From NCBI GenBank assembly GCA_038502055.1, contig JAXRKN010000025.1:806001-870000 (forward strand): a stretch of DNA of 64,000 nt. Reading direction: 5' to 3'. Below, piece after piece: positions 13,501-28,500 of this stretch. Source of the DNA: Tanytarsus gracilentus. Taxonomy: Eukaryota > Arthropoda > Insecta > Diptera > Chironomidae. A program made the position numbers and the translations under genes. The first letter of the stretch is position 1; every line of letters starts with the position of its first letter. The notes beneath the pieces are model-generated. The model was not told the DNA's origin. It did not search any database and saw only the letters and a list, made by a program, of their open reading frames with translations.

Positions 13501-16500
13501 TGCTAAAATTTACTAAAAATAAATTAAATTAAAAAATTTTATTTTACTTTTAAACAAATTATAAATTCTTTAAAAATAAATATAAAATTAAAATAATTTC
13601 TCCATTATCTTCTCTTTTTCCAAACTTTCAAATATTTAAACAAAATTGTAAAAACTTTAAGAGCAGATTGAAAATATAATTCCCACATGTGAGTATGTTT
13701 TTGCTCTCGCTGCATTATTTAACACATATAGTGCACTATAGTGTAATGTTAACCTTTACATACGGAAAAGCATTTAAAGACGATGTAAGAAATTACAACA
13801 AACAATAAAAACCCGAAGAAATGCGCAAATTATGTGGCTTTAAAATTAAGATTGATGAGTGTAAGCTGAGGTTAAAATTTCATTGAACCGTAAATTCTTA
13901 TTGCATGAGGTTTCGCCGGAGAATCACGGGAGATCACGGGATCTCAAATATTTTCTTCCGGATCCCGAGATGAAAAAATATTATAATTTTTCACTAATTT
14001 TATTTGCTTGTTAATTTCTTGTTATTTTTTAAAAAGTTAAAGTATTCTTCAAGAGCACGAGAAAAGAGTGGCATGAAAGAAGAACTCACGCCTGGAGAGT
14101 ATTCATTTATCATCTCTTAAAACAAACATGTGATGACATCTATTTAATTTATCAATTTAGAACATTGCAGTTTTGTATAAATATGAACTATGATTTTAAT
14201 TTTTTTTAATGAAATCCCGTTTTCAGTATCCCGGGTTTACAGGTTTTCAGCCCCGGGATCCCGGGATTTTCGAAAGCGAAATTGACTTTGTGCAATTTCA
14301 TGGGGAGTCGAGAGGTTGTTTTTACTACGTTTCATTAATGAAACTATTAAACTTCCGCCGCGCACTTCATAAAGAATATACACATTTCTGTTCGTTTATA
14401 GAAAATATGTTGAACCGCCAAGTATGTGCCACATATGAGCGCAATTGACCGAAGACAAACAAGACTTATTCACTAAAAGTAAAGTCTTGTAAAAATAGAA
14501 TTTCGCGCTTTTTTATGCAATAAAATCTAATTTTAGCGAGAGACACGCAAATGCAATTTTAAAACATATGCGAGGAAGTTTTTTTACTTTTTTTTAAAAA
14601 CGAGAATTTTTCTTTTTCTCTCTCTTAGTTTTTCCTCATTGTAGACTGTATCGTTGTCGTAATAAACAGACTTGCTTGTTTCATGCTCGTTTGGTGATTC
14701 TTTACTTTAAAAAGAGCAATTTAAGAGGAAAACGTATAAAGAGTCGTTTAAACATGTGTCAAAAAATTTTTATTTGCAAATAAATTAATAAATTCATTTG
14801 GATTTAATTTCATTTAAAAATTTTGTTATGACATAAAACGCAAAAAATATCAATGATGGTCATTGCCACGATCTAAGCCTGATAAAATCTAATTTTATTC
14901 ACATGAATCATAATCACTTTCATCTAGAAGAAATAGAAATTAGTGTTGGTTTGAAAATTTTATTTTAATCCTCCAATGCACACATGAACAGTTTTTTGGG
15001 TGAGAATAAATTAAGCACTCCAAACTGAATTTAATTAATAATCGATTAAATCGATGCTGATGATGATGATGATGTTAAGATTCGTGTTTTTAATAATATT
15101 TTTTATCATCACGTTTCTTTCCTGCTTCTGCTCTAGAAGATGAAAAATGAATAGCGAGAGAGAATGAACATAAATGTGAGAATGTGAAAATACATTAAAC
15201 ATTCTCTGATAGAGTCCAAAAAAGGAACCGACAATAAGTTTTTCGGCTGTCTGTTGGAGGCAAAAACAAGTCGATGACTGTGAGGTGAACTTGCTGTTTT
15301 CAGAAAGGCATTTTTGGGGGAATTGCGAAAGGTTTGAGTTAGTTCTAAAAAAAACTACTCAAATAAGAGAATTTAAATATTTATACTTACCAGTATAGTT
15401 CCTATAAAATTTTATTTTAACTCTCATGAGATGTAGTAACGTTGCACACACATCGTGATAACGAGGAAGGTAATTTAGTTGAATTGTTATTTTACAAGTC
15501 ATGCTTTGACCTTTCGAAAGATATCTAGAATGTCATGTGTGTGTTAGCGTCATCGATGTACTTTCGTTTGTCTCTCCTATCCAATTAAATTTCCTCCCAA
15601 ATGCACCCATTACCAAAAAAATCGCTACCGGAGTCCTTATAGAGTAATGGCAAGTAACAAGTCGAATTCCTGGCTGATGATCAATTATTGCCATATACAG
15701 ACAGACTTTGCTGACTGATTTCGTAAAGTCTCTTGTTTTTCATTGTTCTCGAGAGCTCCTTTCGTTATCGTCGCTATTGAATTCACTAAGGAGAGCAAAA
15801 TTGCTATAACAAAGCAAAAATTCCATTTCATAAATTTTCAGACTGATCGGAGGAGAATTTTTAAGTAGTAAAAGAACTTAGAAGTTGAGTTAAAAACAGT
15901 TGAGTTAAGATCCACAAGAATTAATAAATTTCCATAGATAAAAGGTCCCTAATTATTAGGGATCAAGGATAAAACAAATTTGTAAACTGTAGAAATGAGT
16001 TTACTGCAGCAGCAACGAAGAAATTGATCTTTTTCTCTCACGATCATCGACAGTTAAGAGTGAAAACATTCTGAGAACGAATTGCAAAGAATATGAGACG
16101 ATCAAATATTTTACTTTTTATTTGACGTTTACAACGTTTTTCTCTCTTGAAAAGTAAAGGCAGCACACCGCATTTCCTGTAAATATTTGTGAATGCAATT
16201 ATGTTTTAGAACTTTTTTGTTCTCAACAATTCTTCCCGACGACCTCGAAGTATAAAAAATGTTTCAAAACCCACACGTGGGTGTTGCCGCGTAACCCACT
16301 TGTAACAGATCAGTGTGTGAAAATAAGTGCATAAAAAATGGTTTAGTCAATCCGGAACTTTGGCTGTCCGTGGGTCTGTCACATTCCTAAAATGCTATGT
16401 TTTCCTGGCAATTACGAGTTCAACGATACCAAGAAGTATAGTTCTGAAAAATGGACATTTTGACTGTCCTTGGCCCAACGGGCCGGCCTTGATTAGATTT

Positions 16501-19500
16501 ATAAAAATCATCTTTTAATGCTCCTGGTCCAATCACGAGTTCAACGATCCCATGAAGCCATAGTTTGAAAAATGACATTATGCTGTCCGTGGCACTACTG
16601 GCCGTCATGATGGTTTCATAAAATCATATGCCTTCGATTCCGGTCAATTCGAGTTCAACGAGATACATGAGCATGTTTGAAAATGGACATTTTGGCTGTT
16701 CGTGGCACTGCTGGCCGGCATGATGGCATTCCTAAAACATCTTTAATCGTCCGGCCAATCACGAGTCAACGATACCCATGAAGCTGTTTGAAAATGGCAT
16801 TTTGGCTGTCTGTGGCAGAAAGGTCACGACTGAAAATCATTGGTCAATCGATTCCTGGTCAAGTACGAATCAATGCCAATCGATTTCGGTCCAATCACGG
16901 TTCAACGATCCCATGAAGCCATATAAGAGAAAATTTGTATGAAAAATGGCGTTATGGCCGTCCATGGCACGACCATAGGTCACGACTCAAAAAATAGTCA
17001 GTGCCTGCACATATAGACCCTAAGAGCTACCATCTGGCGAAAACTAGAAGTCTCTAGCTGGTCCAGGGACCGAGATCTCGCTTGTGCAGACGGACGGACG
17101 GACGGACGGACGGACGGACGGACGGACGGACGGACGGACGGAATCACGAGCATATAAGCGTTACACCACTTTGTGGGTTACGCTAAAAAGGGGAAAGAAA
17201 TGAAGTTGAACTCACGACTGAGTTTTGAATAGAGGAGTATAAAAAATAATGCATGGAATTTTGTTTCCTTCGCAGCTTCTTCAGTTAAATATTTCTTCTG
17301 AAAAAAATTTATTTATAAAAAATATTTACTAACAGAATATAATTGTTTGGCCTCCTTCTCTACCACTCTTCTCTCTTGATGCTGCTGCTGCGTGAATGCA
17401 GTGAAGGATTGTTTACAGAACATTAGAAGCCCTCTCGTGAACGAAATAAACCACTAACTGTTTAAACGCTTCCACACTCAATTAACCTGATGTTCTCATG
17501 TTGCTAGCATGTCAATTTTTATCTAAAAATAACCACAATTAATAGCGGCTAATAGATGGATTACAAATAATGTTTAGATAATTAACTCTATTTTGGAAGT
17601 TCTTTTAGGTAGCTTAGAGATAATTTATGATGTTGAAAATTGAGTAATGGAGTCAACGAGATGTGGTCATGGGGAAAATTTAGTCTGTTGAAAAAAATAA
17701 GTAGTTGGATCAAAACAGATTTGATTGTATTGTTTAAGATTGTAAATCTTAAGATTTGATTTTTATTGCATGTATTAGAATATACTCAAAATTTAATTTT
17801 CTGATAATACAGATATTAAACTGTGAAACAATTTAATAATTATTTGAAAATAGTTAAATTCTCTTTAAATATTTTATCAACGTGGTTCTTAAAATTGCAC
17901 CATGAAATCTCATTACCAGAAAAACCAACAAATCCTCGAAAAACAGAGGCATTTTGCAAATTAAACTCAATTGCTTTTGCAGCTACTGAATATTTTTTAA
18001 ATTGCTTTCATTCATGCAAAAAGGGTTGATGCAGAGATAACATGTAGGAACAAAAATTCAATTACAACAGTAAAAAAAAATTTAGTAGCATCAAGAGTGA
18101 AGAGTGCATAAAACGAAACGAGAAAAAATCCTGACGCTTCTTGAGAACGCATTATTGACACGAAGCCAATTGTTGCCTCAAGTCTTCTCGTTTTGACTTT
18201 ACAATTCTCCTTCTTTTATACTCTTTGATTATATTTTGATGGTATTTGTCGGCAGTTTTATGTTAAAAAGTTATTAAAAGGCGGACAGAATGCATTTTGT
18301 GCTTGCTCAAGCAACACTTTGCTTATCAAATACAAAATTTATAGTCGTAGCCTTTCAATGGGGTTCAAATTTCGTGTGTTGAAATCGAAAAGCGAGTTTG
18401 ATGATGTGCCGCCGCAAAGAAAAGAATTTTAAGGAGCAAGTTAAAACTAAATTCAAATCTTAAAGTTTTAGAAATTTTAAATTATTAATTGAATTTAATT
18501 TTAGCAAAACAATAATCGTTAATTTTTTTAAAAAAACTCTCAAGTTTCCTCTCATTCTCTAGATTTCTCTCTGTTTAAAAACCAATTAAAATCTTATCGA
18601 GCCTCAGCTTAACCGAGTCTGTTCTCACAATGGATATCCCTTGGTTAAACGCCACAAAACAAAATTCGTATTTTATGTTCATCGAAAATCCTTTCTGTGG
18701 TTGACATTATGGATTTTTTCATAACAGTAAAATCTTTATGGAGTGAAACAAATTGCATTCTTTAATTGGTCTGGATTTCATTCTCTTCATCTCAAAATTC
18801 CATTTCTGTGTTTGTGCATAAAAAGACATTTTAATAAGATTCTTTTCTCATCTCTTCCTCTCTCTTCCCATAGGTCTATGAGATTTATTCCGTTAAAATT
18901 AAATCGGCTGAGTCACCGCTTCCGAAGGCATGGATATTAGAGAAGTCAATCGACGGCGATATTTACGAAGCATGGCAGTATTTTGCTGTCGATGATGGCG
19001 ATTGCATGGCACGATATGGCTTACCGGGACGTAATGCAAATTATTCTGCACAAACTGCCGAAGTCACATGTATAACTCAATACTCTGAATCGATACGACT
19101 TAAATATGGCGAGGCAAAGTTCGTTGTTACGTCACAGCGGCCGCAGCTCGATACTCCACTTGCCGAAGCCGACAACTTCACTCTCACTCGATTCATTCGC
19201 ATGCGTCTTCAAGGTCTCGTAAAAGACACGACCGAGATCGATAAGGAGCGAATAGTGAAATGGTCGCCGGACGCTGAAGATCTCCTCAAACGTGCCTATT
19301 ACTCGATTCAATCGTTGATGATAATTGGCCGTTGCTACTGCTCTGGGCATGCGGCAAAGTGTCGAGAGCTGCCCGAGGAAGCTGATAAGAGGCCACATTG
19401 TGAATGCATGCATAATACATGCGGAAAAAATTGCGACAAATGCTGTCCATTATTCAATCAGAGGCCGTTTCGTGTTGGAACACCGCAAAAGGAAAATAAA

Positions 19501-22500
19501 TGTGAAAAATGCCAATGTCATGGACATGCGATGGAATGTCGATACAGTGAAGATATCGACAAAAGAAATTTGAGTCTCAATGTGCGAGGAAAAATGAGTG
19601 GTGGTGGTGTTTGCGTAAATTGTACTAAATTTACGACCGGCATTAATTGCGAAAAATGTCAAGCGGGCTTTTATCGACCATATGATCGTGCATCTGATCA
19701 TGAAGAGCCATGTTTACCATGTGATTGTAGCGAGAGTGGCTCGACTGGTTATTGCAATGCTCTTGGTGGCGAGTGCGTGTGTAAAGAGGGCTTTGCAGGA
19801 GCAAAATGTGAGACATGTTCGGTTGGATTTAGTGGTGAAAATTGTCAAAAGTGTTCATGTGACATTCGAGGAACAATTCCAGGTGGAGAGTGTGAAGAAC
19901 CTTGTCAATGTAAATCAAACGTTGAGGGTAAAATGTGCAGTAAATGTCGAGACGGTTATTTTGGACTAACATTAGATAATCTCGATGGATGTCTTAAGTG
20001 CTATTGCTCTGGCATCGGCACAACTTGTGAGTCCTATGATGTCGAGAGGGGTTCATTTGAAACTTTAGAAGGTTGGATCGTAACCGATATCTCAAAATCA
20101 CAAATTGCACATCCAGTTAAAGACAACGATACCGGTTTCTATGTGTTTGGCATGTACGAGCTGCCAGACGTTGAGGCAGTTTATTGGTCAGCACCAGAAA
20201 AATATCTCGGAAATCGCCTCGAGAATTATGGATCTCACTTTATATTTCAACTTGATTATGTCATCGTGAGAGGTGACACGAGCGGCAAACCCACAAGTGG
20301 ACCTAATCTAATTTTTATCGGCAAGAATGGAATGAAAATTGCTTTTGGCGATGGAACGTTCACAAACTCGAATGCGAGTGTTAATGTAAAACTAGTTGAG
20401 GATGGTTGGTATCACGTTCCAAAAACAGTCAAAGACATCATCACGAGATTAAGACGTACTGATTATCGAGGCGATCCCGTAACGAGAGTTCAATTTTTAT
20501 CAGTTCTCAAAGACATTGAAAGCGTTTTAATTCGCGGCACTTATCACACAGACCAAGCTGAAGGAATTCTCAAGCGTGCCAAACTCTACTCGGGCGATTT
20601 AGAAATATCTAATGAAATTATGGAGCGTGACGTTAAAAATTCGATCAGCATTATAGAGAAATGTCATTGCCCGAAAGGTTACACCGGTCTTTCATGTGAA
20701 TCATGCATGTTCGGTCACATATCAATTATCGAAAACACAACAACTCACGAGAAAATTCTTAAATGTCTACCATGCGCTTGTAACGGTCATTCGAAATCTT
20801 GTAACGGTCGTTCAAATAATGAAGATTGTGAATGCGTTCATAATACAAAAGGTAGAAGGTTTGTATCATCGATTTTATCTAAGTCACATTCCATAAAAAA
20901 AATGAATTTTTCCAATCCGTTACAGCTGTGAAGAATGTGTAGACGGTTTTTATGGAAACGCTACGAAAGGAACGCCTGATGATTGTAAAAAATGTGCGTG
21001 TCCATTGATCGATGATGATTTTAATTCAACTTGTGAGCTTAAAAGTGAAAAAGATTATATTTGCACTAATTGTGCTCATGGTCAAACTGGTGATCATTGT
21101 GAAAAGTGTCATGATGGATTTTATGGAAATCCTCTTGAAATTGGCACAAAATGTCAAGAATGTCCATGTGACGGTGATCCTTGTGACCCAAAAACAGGAA
21201 AGTGCTTCAAATGCGAAGGAAACACCGAAGGATGGCGATGTGAAAAGTGCATGAAAGGATTTTATGGCGATCCCGCGGGTGGTGGTTGCAAGATATGCGA
21301 GTGCTCCGATTACGGAGCAATCAACAATGTGTGCGATCCAATCGAAGGAACATGCTCATGCAAGCCAAATTATGCTGGGCGTTTATGCGATCAATGTGAT
21401 ATTGGATATGCCGATATTTCATTAAATTGCACGGCATGTATGTGCAATGAATTTGGTTCAAGCTCAAAAATCTGCGACATTGTGAGTGGACAATGTGCAT
21501 GTAAATTTAATGCTTATGGACTAAAGTGCGACTCGTGTAACGACGGATATTTTGGATTAGATGCTGAACGCCCAAAATGCGAAGGTGAGTAATTATTCAA
21601 AAAAGTCAATATTTGCGAGATAGCTCACATCTCACAGGCATTCGTTATGCTGTACGACCGTAATTGCTTTTCATGTTCACGGAGAGATTCATGTGGTCGG
21701 TACTTATTGTTATTCACATATTAATTAACTTTTTTTCGAGATGAGTAAAATCTGAGAGTGCTTTCGTGAAAACACATAATGGAAAATATATTGACGATCG
21801 GGACAGAGATCGAGGAGTGATTTATAAATTATGTAGCTTCTGATAAATTTTTATTTCTGGACATGCTTAATATAAATTATGAGGCATTTTTTGTGCCATA
21901 CTTTATGCGATGAAATAAATTTAAGAGTGATTTATCGTTTGGTACTTCTTATGCCAATTTATCTGAGACGATGTTAGCTTGCATAAAAAATAAAATTTTA
22001 CTCTAGGGTTGGAAATAATTAAAACTACTTGCTATGTTTTTTCCTTCCTTTTTTCACCCTTTTTTCTTATTTAACCGGTTCACAACTAAATGTCCAATTA
22101 AAATCAACATTAACTAAGAAAATTAGAGATCCCCGAGTTTCACCCCGATGGTCTGACCCCGTTCTCGAATTTCTAACAAAGAATCCTCGGGAAACAATTT
22201 AGCAGAAAATGAATTTAAAAATAAAATTTATAAAAGAGTAATAAAGGCCACAAAAACATTAAATAATTGAACAATTTTTCGTACTCGGTTTCCCCGAAAT
22301 TATCCTACCCGAGGAATCGAGGATCCCTTAAAAAAATGTCTGCATCATCTCTCAGGCGAGGTGGCAATAAAAATTTCAAAGTAATTTAATCTTTTCAACC
22401 TCTCGCTCCATCAGGAATAACTTGGATGCTAGAGTTAAAACAAACGAAAATAACTTCGCAACACCTTCTCTTATCTCCGTCTCTTAATCTACTCAGAATG

Positions 22501-25500
22501 CACACAATGTATTTTCATGTTAAATCTGGACAATGATGCACTTATCGTAATCGCTTTAGTTATGTTTGCTTTGGTATACGAATGTGGCTTTTGAAGAGAT
22601 TCTTCTATGCTATGAGAGGTAAAATTAAAATTAATTAGACCTTAGAAATATTTCTGTAAAATATTTTTTTTTTAAATTTCCAAAATCTACTTTCTATTTT
22701 TGGCATTTTTTGTTTGCAACTGAAGGAAGCAATAAATGAGTTTTAAATAATTTTTCAATGCTTTTGGATTTTAAAGTTCGAAGTCGGATTTTAAATAAGT
22801 TCGAATACCATCCCTTGACACTCAATATGATGTCTGAATGAAGAATTTCTCTTTATTAAAGTTCCGCATAATGTGAATGTTATTAAAAGTTATTAGATAT
22901 ATGTGGCAAAAAGAAACGAGAGAGATTCCAGCATTGAAATATTTTTATGGATACTCTGTTCGTCTCAACACATGACGATGATGTCGCTATTAAGAGTAAA
23001 GACAAGACACCCCGTGTTATAAAACCTGGCTCAGAAAATAAATTTGGTTTCTAATCCATGAATAAAAATTTCTCTTTCATGTGCATGTGGAGAGTTTGTA
23101 GTTGAATAATTTTCAGTCACTAAGTCATGAACATGATCTTAGAAAAATGGTTGTGAATATCATGGTGGTCTGCAAAAAAGAGGGAGAGAGATAAGAGACC
23201 TTGCTGAGAATTGTCTTTCAAAACTGTTTTGAGCCAAGGGAGGTTGATTTTTGTACATTAAAAATTTGCGAAGTTTTTTATAGGTATTTACTGGTTCGAA
23301 AATTTATTGATTGAAATTTACGGTATAACTTTTCATGCATCAACAATTTTAATTATATTTATAAATGCAAAAAGTTATCAATGAAGTTTCCGACGGAAGT
23401 TAAAATGAAAAATTTTCTATTGTTATAAGAACTTTCTTTTTTATGAATGTGCGCTGGTTCATTAGTCGCGTCGTATGATAGATGAAGATAAATACATAAC
23501 CGGGCGGATGACAATACGCTGCAATTATTTCAATATTTGTTTACAAGTAAGCAAATGATCTTGCGCGCATGTTTATTCTTAACGTCTCTCTCTCCATCTT
23601 TTTCCACACTTAAATGCCGCACATTTGTCTTTTTCTTACACGTAAGTGATGTGCTATGATATGAAGCACAAAAAATCACAAGTGCAGTGACTGAAACATT
23701 TTCAAGATTCGTTTACGAACATAAAATTGAATAATTATAATTCTTATAATTTAATTGGCCATCGGTAACATGGAGCTGCTGGGCATTTAACGTATATTGA
23801 AAATTGTTGTTTAATTATAAAAGCTAGTAATAACTTCATGTAAATCAATGGAATGTTGTGAGACGTGTTTCATGGGTGGAAAAGATAGTAGATTTTTATT
23901 ACGGATTTTTAGTTTATATCTGAAGTTTGAATTAAAACGAATTTTTAAAAATTTTGTTTGAGTCCTTAATTTTTTGGATCTTTCTTCAATAAAAACGCCA
24001 CATATCTTGCTCACAAACCTCCTCGAATGACTCAGAGCAACTTCTTAATTGATTTTGTCTGATTTTGTAGTGGTCGTTGATTTTACCTTAAACTGCATGA
24101 AAGAGAAGAAACTGCACATCATTAGACTACGAGGCGGCTCTATTTAGCTTGCATGAAAATCCTATTTTGCATTATTGAGAAAATTTACTCCTACTTTTTA
24201 GCATCAAAGCGGAAAATGAGATGAATTTCTTGAGGTTAAATAGACATTACAAGAATTTATTCATGAGATGTGATCGCTTTTGAAGTTTTAAGAAAATGTT
24301 CATGTGCAAGTTCGAGGAAGAGAAAAAAGAGGTAAAAAATCGGACAAATGTGTTTGAGTTAAAAGTACATGTGAGTGCATAAATAATTGATAATGTAAGA
24401 TGAATGATTTATTAAGTTGCCAGCGGGCATGCAGTTTGATGTTGCGAAGTAATGTCTTATGATTGCTCTTCTATTGACTTTTTTCATTCCCGTCCCTTTT
24501 TCGCTCACTTATGTGTGCACCATCCAGAAATAAAAACATACAAATTTCCATTTTAGTCGAGAGAAAAACTTCATCATGAATCACCGGTGAGATTTAAGTT
24601 AATTAAAAAACGGTGATAAAATGTAAATTATGTAAATGTATATTTAACTGTTTGTCATCATCAAGAGCGAGATATATCTCTAATGTCCCGATCGGTATGC
24701 AGATGTTAATGGAGAGAGATTATTTGACGATTTGGTTATCACTGATTATAATCGAATAGTGCGAACATTTGCTGTGAGACACGAAAAAATATCTTAAATT
24801 ATCATTTATCGCTAAAAGGTTGTTAAATATTTATAGCCGAGTATGATTTGAATTGGGATGGATCTAATTTTAATTTAGTAAGTTTTACTTTTTGATTCCA
24901 ACTTTAAATAAATTGTAATTAAAAAATAAATTAAATTATTCTAAAACTCGGACACATTAAAATTGCATCCTAACTTTGCAAGTGGAAAAAGAAAAATTAA
25001 CATGTGTTTAAATCAAACTAAAGACAGTCTTCACACATGATTGTGTTTTATTAACTAGCATGTCCGATTTCGTTGTTGCTCTTTTTTTTTCTTTCAATTT
25101 ACTGAATATTATTTACGATCCTGATGGCTTAACGTGATGTAAAATTTAAAATTCGAGAGGATTGTTGTGGGAAAAGCATCTCGATGCTAAAATCGATAAG
25201 ACAGCGGAGAAGAAGAGGTCTTAAGCTCATAGAGATGATTAAGTATTGTGCACATGAGCGGAGAGAGAAAAATGTATTTTTCTCCTCAACGATCACATAT
25301 TGATATTGGCATTATATTGAGGCAGCATATTCGATTAACATGTGAGCCAGAAAAATGTTGAGAGAGAAAAAGAGAAATACTTGATAACAACTGCAAGTTA
25401 ATAGCATCAAAAAGAAGGTGTGTGTGATTTAAGAGCAAACGAGAAAGATGCAGGATGCCTCAAATACCACATCGAAGATTTTTATTCTTAGTCTCAGGCA

Positions 25501-28500
25501 AAATGAACATAAAAGTGTCTCGATGAGGAAATTTTAAATTTATGTGATTGTAAGAGGCAAGTAATTTGCTCAAAATATTCAAAACAATCGGCAACTGAAT
25601 TCAAATATTTTTTAAGAAATGAAAAAGAGAGTCAGAGTTAAAAAGGTATGAAACAAGTTTGAATTTCTTTCTTATATCGTGAGGCTTTAAGACATTTGGA
25701 ACAATTATTTAATTTTTGAAATTCGAATCTAAAGAGTTTTTAAAAGGCCAAAAGCCACCTAAGTAATTTAAGATTATATTTTTTTGAACTATAAAACTTT
25801 CCGACACTTTTTAACGGTTAAAACAACATGCCGTTTTTAAAGCAATTTATTTTATGGTTTTGCGTTTGAAAACATTTCATAATTTTTATTTTCAAAGAGA
25901 AAATGCCGGCAACTCAAACTAATCAATTATCAAACATATCGCTTCTACTCTCTCGCCATGCGACTATAAAAAATCGTAATATGTGCCAATCTTATATCAT
26001 CTCGTTTTATGATCATTCTGGTCACTCGGATTTGAATAGGATTTTGATGTAACACAGACGATCATAATGTTTATTATAAGTGGACTTCTCTCTTGAGAGT
26101 GATGACAAATATTTAGCCCATAAACACCTCATCGTATTATCGGAATAACAGAAGAATGAAAATAAAAAAGTTCTCACGAATGTTTTTTGCCGGCATGTGG
26201 TTTGCTTGAGCAATGCTTCATTACACAGCAACATCGCGGTTAATGTTTCGTGGCGGAGAGCGCTGATCATTCAGTCATCATTGTACTTTCGTAAAGTTTA
26301 GATCGCAGATTCGCTGCTCCGACTCGTGACGGTATATAGAAAATAAATATCACTCAAATAAGGAAATTAAATTAAGCCGCTTAGCAAGGAATTTTAGATT
26401 AATAAATTTACTTTTTTCGTTGGGTTCTTGAAATAAAAGTTATGTTAGTGATGATTCCGTGAAAAGAAGTAAAAATATTTTGAATCATCATGAAATTTGC
26501 ATTAAAATGAAACATCAGGAGAATAAAAATCGGCTACTGTATCTCAACGTACAGAAAAAGTTGTATTAAATAAATATTGAAAATTTATTGTGTGTGAAAT
26601 CCACAAAAAATAAAAATAAAAGGTATCCTCGCTACAACAACTTCGAGTGAGAGAGAAGGAATGAAAGATACAAAGATTATCAGAAAGTCTCATGGTACTC
26701 ACATACAATTTGAGATTAAAGAATCGTTTAAATAAAAAAAAATGTCTTATGATTCAAAGCAATTAAAGATCAATGCTCGTTGATAAAAAATTCCACAAAA
26801 CATTTTTTGACTTGCTTCGGAAAAAGCATTACGATGTTATTTTTTTGGATTCATGGAATGAATATGCGGCAGTTTAATGATTCTCTTATTTCAATTTCTT
26901 ATAATCAAGGGAAAGGTTTTCAAGGGGTGACAAATTTAGGAAAAAAATTTTAATTTTAATTTTTTTCATGTTTGATAAGTTGTGAACTATCTTGAACCTA
27001 TCCTTATGTATCCATAAATTTAAAAGTTGATTAAATTAAAAAAAATAATTAAAAATAATTTAAGTATCGAATTTGTAATTAAACGTTGTTTCTCAAATAT
27101 AAACCTTTTTAATGGAGTTACTTAAACTTTAAGTGTTCTCTTTTTTTGGTGACCCATGCTTCATCTTTTGATCTTCATTTCAACGATTAACATTTTTTTT
27201 GATCGTGAGCCATTTAAATTAAAACTAGCAGAACTGTCATCTTTCCTTGTCACATTTTCATCACCGAAACATCACTTTTTCCTCTCAATGTAATATTTTC
27301 TTCGTCGGTTAACGACCAATTACATGGTGTGACATGAATATTTCATCTAGACACGATGCCATTCATGCTTACCTTTTCTGCTTTAAATAGCATCTACGCG
27401 ATCATGCTCGAAAGCGGCGCATGCTGTTCAAAATTACTGGGCGAGAGTGTGCGTTTGGGTTATTGCGATTACTATTCAAATTGAGATGATTTGTAGGGCA
27501 CCAACATTTTTAAGATCTTTTATTTATTTTTTATGAGATTTCTTTGAGGCAATCAAGTTACGAGAGTTGTAGATTTGGTTTGTCTAGTTACGGAAATCGT
27601 AATGAAATGGCAGCTCATTAGAAAATGATAAATTAGCTCGGTTGGATATCGAATGTGTGTATGTTTGGAGTCAATTAATGAAAGCGCTCTCTGTAAATTA
27701 TTTCTGAATCTTTTTAAACACATATCAATTACTCGAGCATGAATTTTGCTCTTTTTCTTAATAATTCTTTCTTTTACTTGGACACTTTTCTTCTATAGAA
27801 TTGAAATATAACCCGCCAACTAAACCTGGTTTACAAAATTCACGAGATATCCTTACCAAAAATCAACATTTTAAACAATCAAATAAAAATAAAATTCTAA
27901 AACATTTAAGCTTTCTGAAACTTCGTTTAATTTTCCTTCAAAAAAATATTTACCAACAAATTAAAGTAATTAAACATTCAATATCAGTTCATAAATTAAT
28001 GTGAGAATAAGTGATTGTGTACGAAAGACTGTAAGTGTCTTCATGTGTGTGTGTGTGTGTAGTGTGTACGCGGGAGAGTCAAGAAACTGCCGAAATGATC
28101 GACATTTGGTTGCCCCGCGCTGCCAATTTAAACAATAGCTTACGAATATATTATTAAAAAAATTCTTACGTCACCTTCTAAAATATGACTGGCTCTTGAA
28201 TTGCTGCCTTTTGTGAGTTGATAAAGAGCGACGAGCTATGAGCATTTTTCTACAATTGTTCGTTTTGTAATTCCTCTCTCACTCACTCCTAGCTATTGTT
28301 GGTGTCGATACGTTTTGATAAAAGATAAGCGCCGTACTCGCAAAACGACATTGAATGAGAGAATTTCAAATTAGTGTCTATTGATAAGCAATATGTATGT
28401 GTTGCCGCTCAAATTTAATTGATCAAATGTGTTTGATTATGTGCAAAAAAAATAATTATAATGTCTCGAGGTGTAAAGTGGAAATTCTCTCTGAATAGCA

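Larger units (their letters stand above)
9455..18873 (+). other. wb: Laminin intron 3 (9.4 kb)
   Basis: Apart from TIR element II, hairpin element C and the GC-rich repeat pair, I see only AT-rich sequence with many in-frame stops. An open stretch at 12285-12611 has no recognisable motif and looks like chance. No RNA gene or nested gene could be supported. Confidence 0.7.

Noticed and set aside
22127..22330. GC-richer patch with CCCCGAG / CTCGGG words, considered as a MITE
   Set aside because: The inverted words do not line up as terminal repeats and no target duplication is visible.
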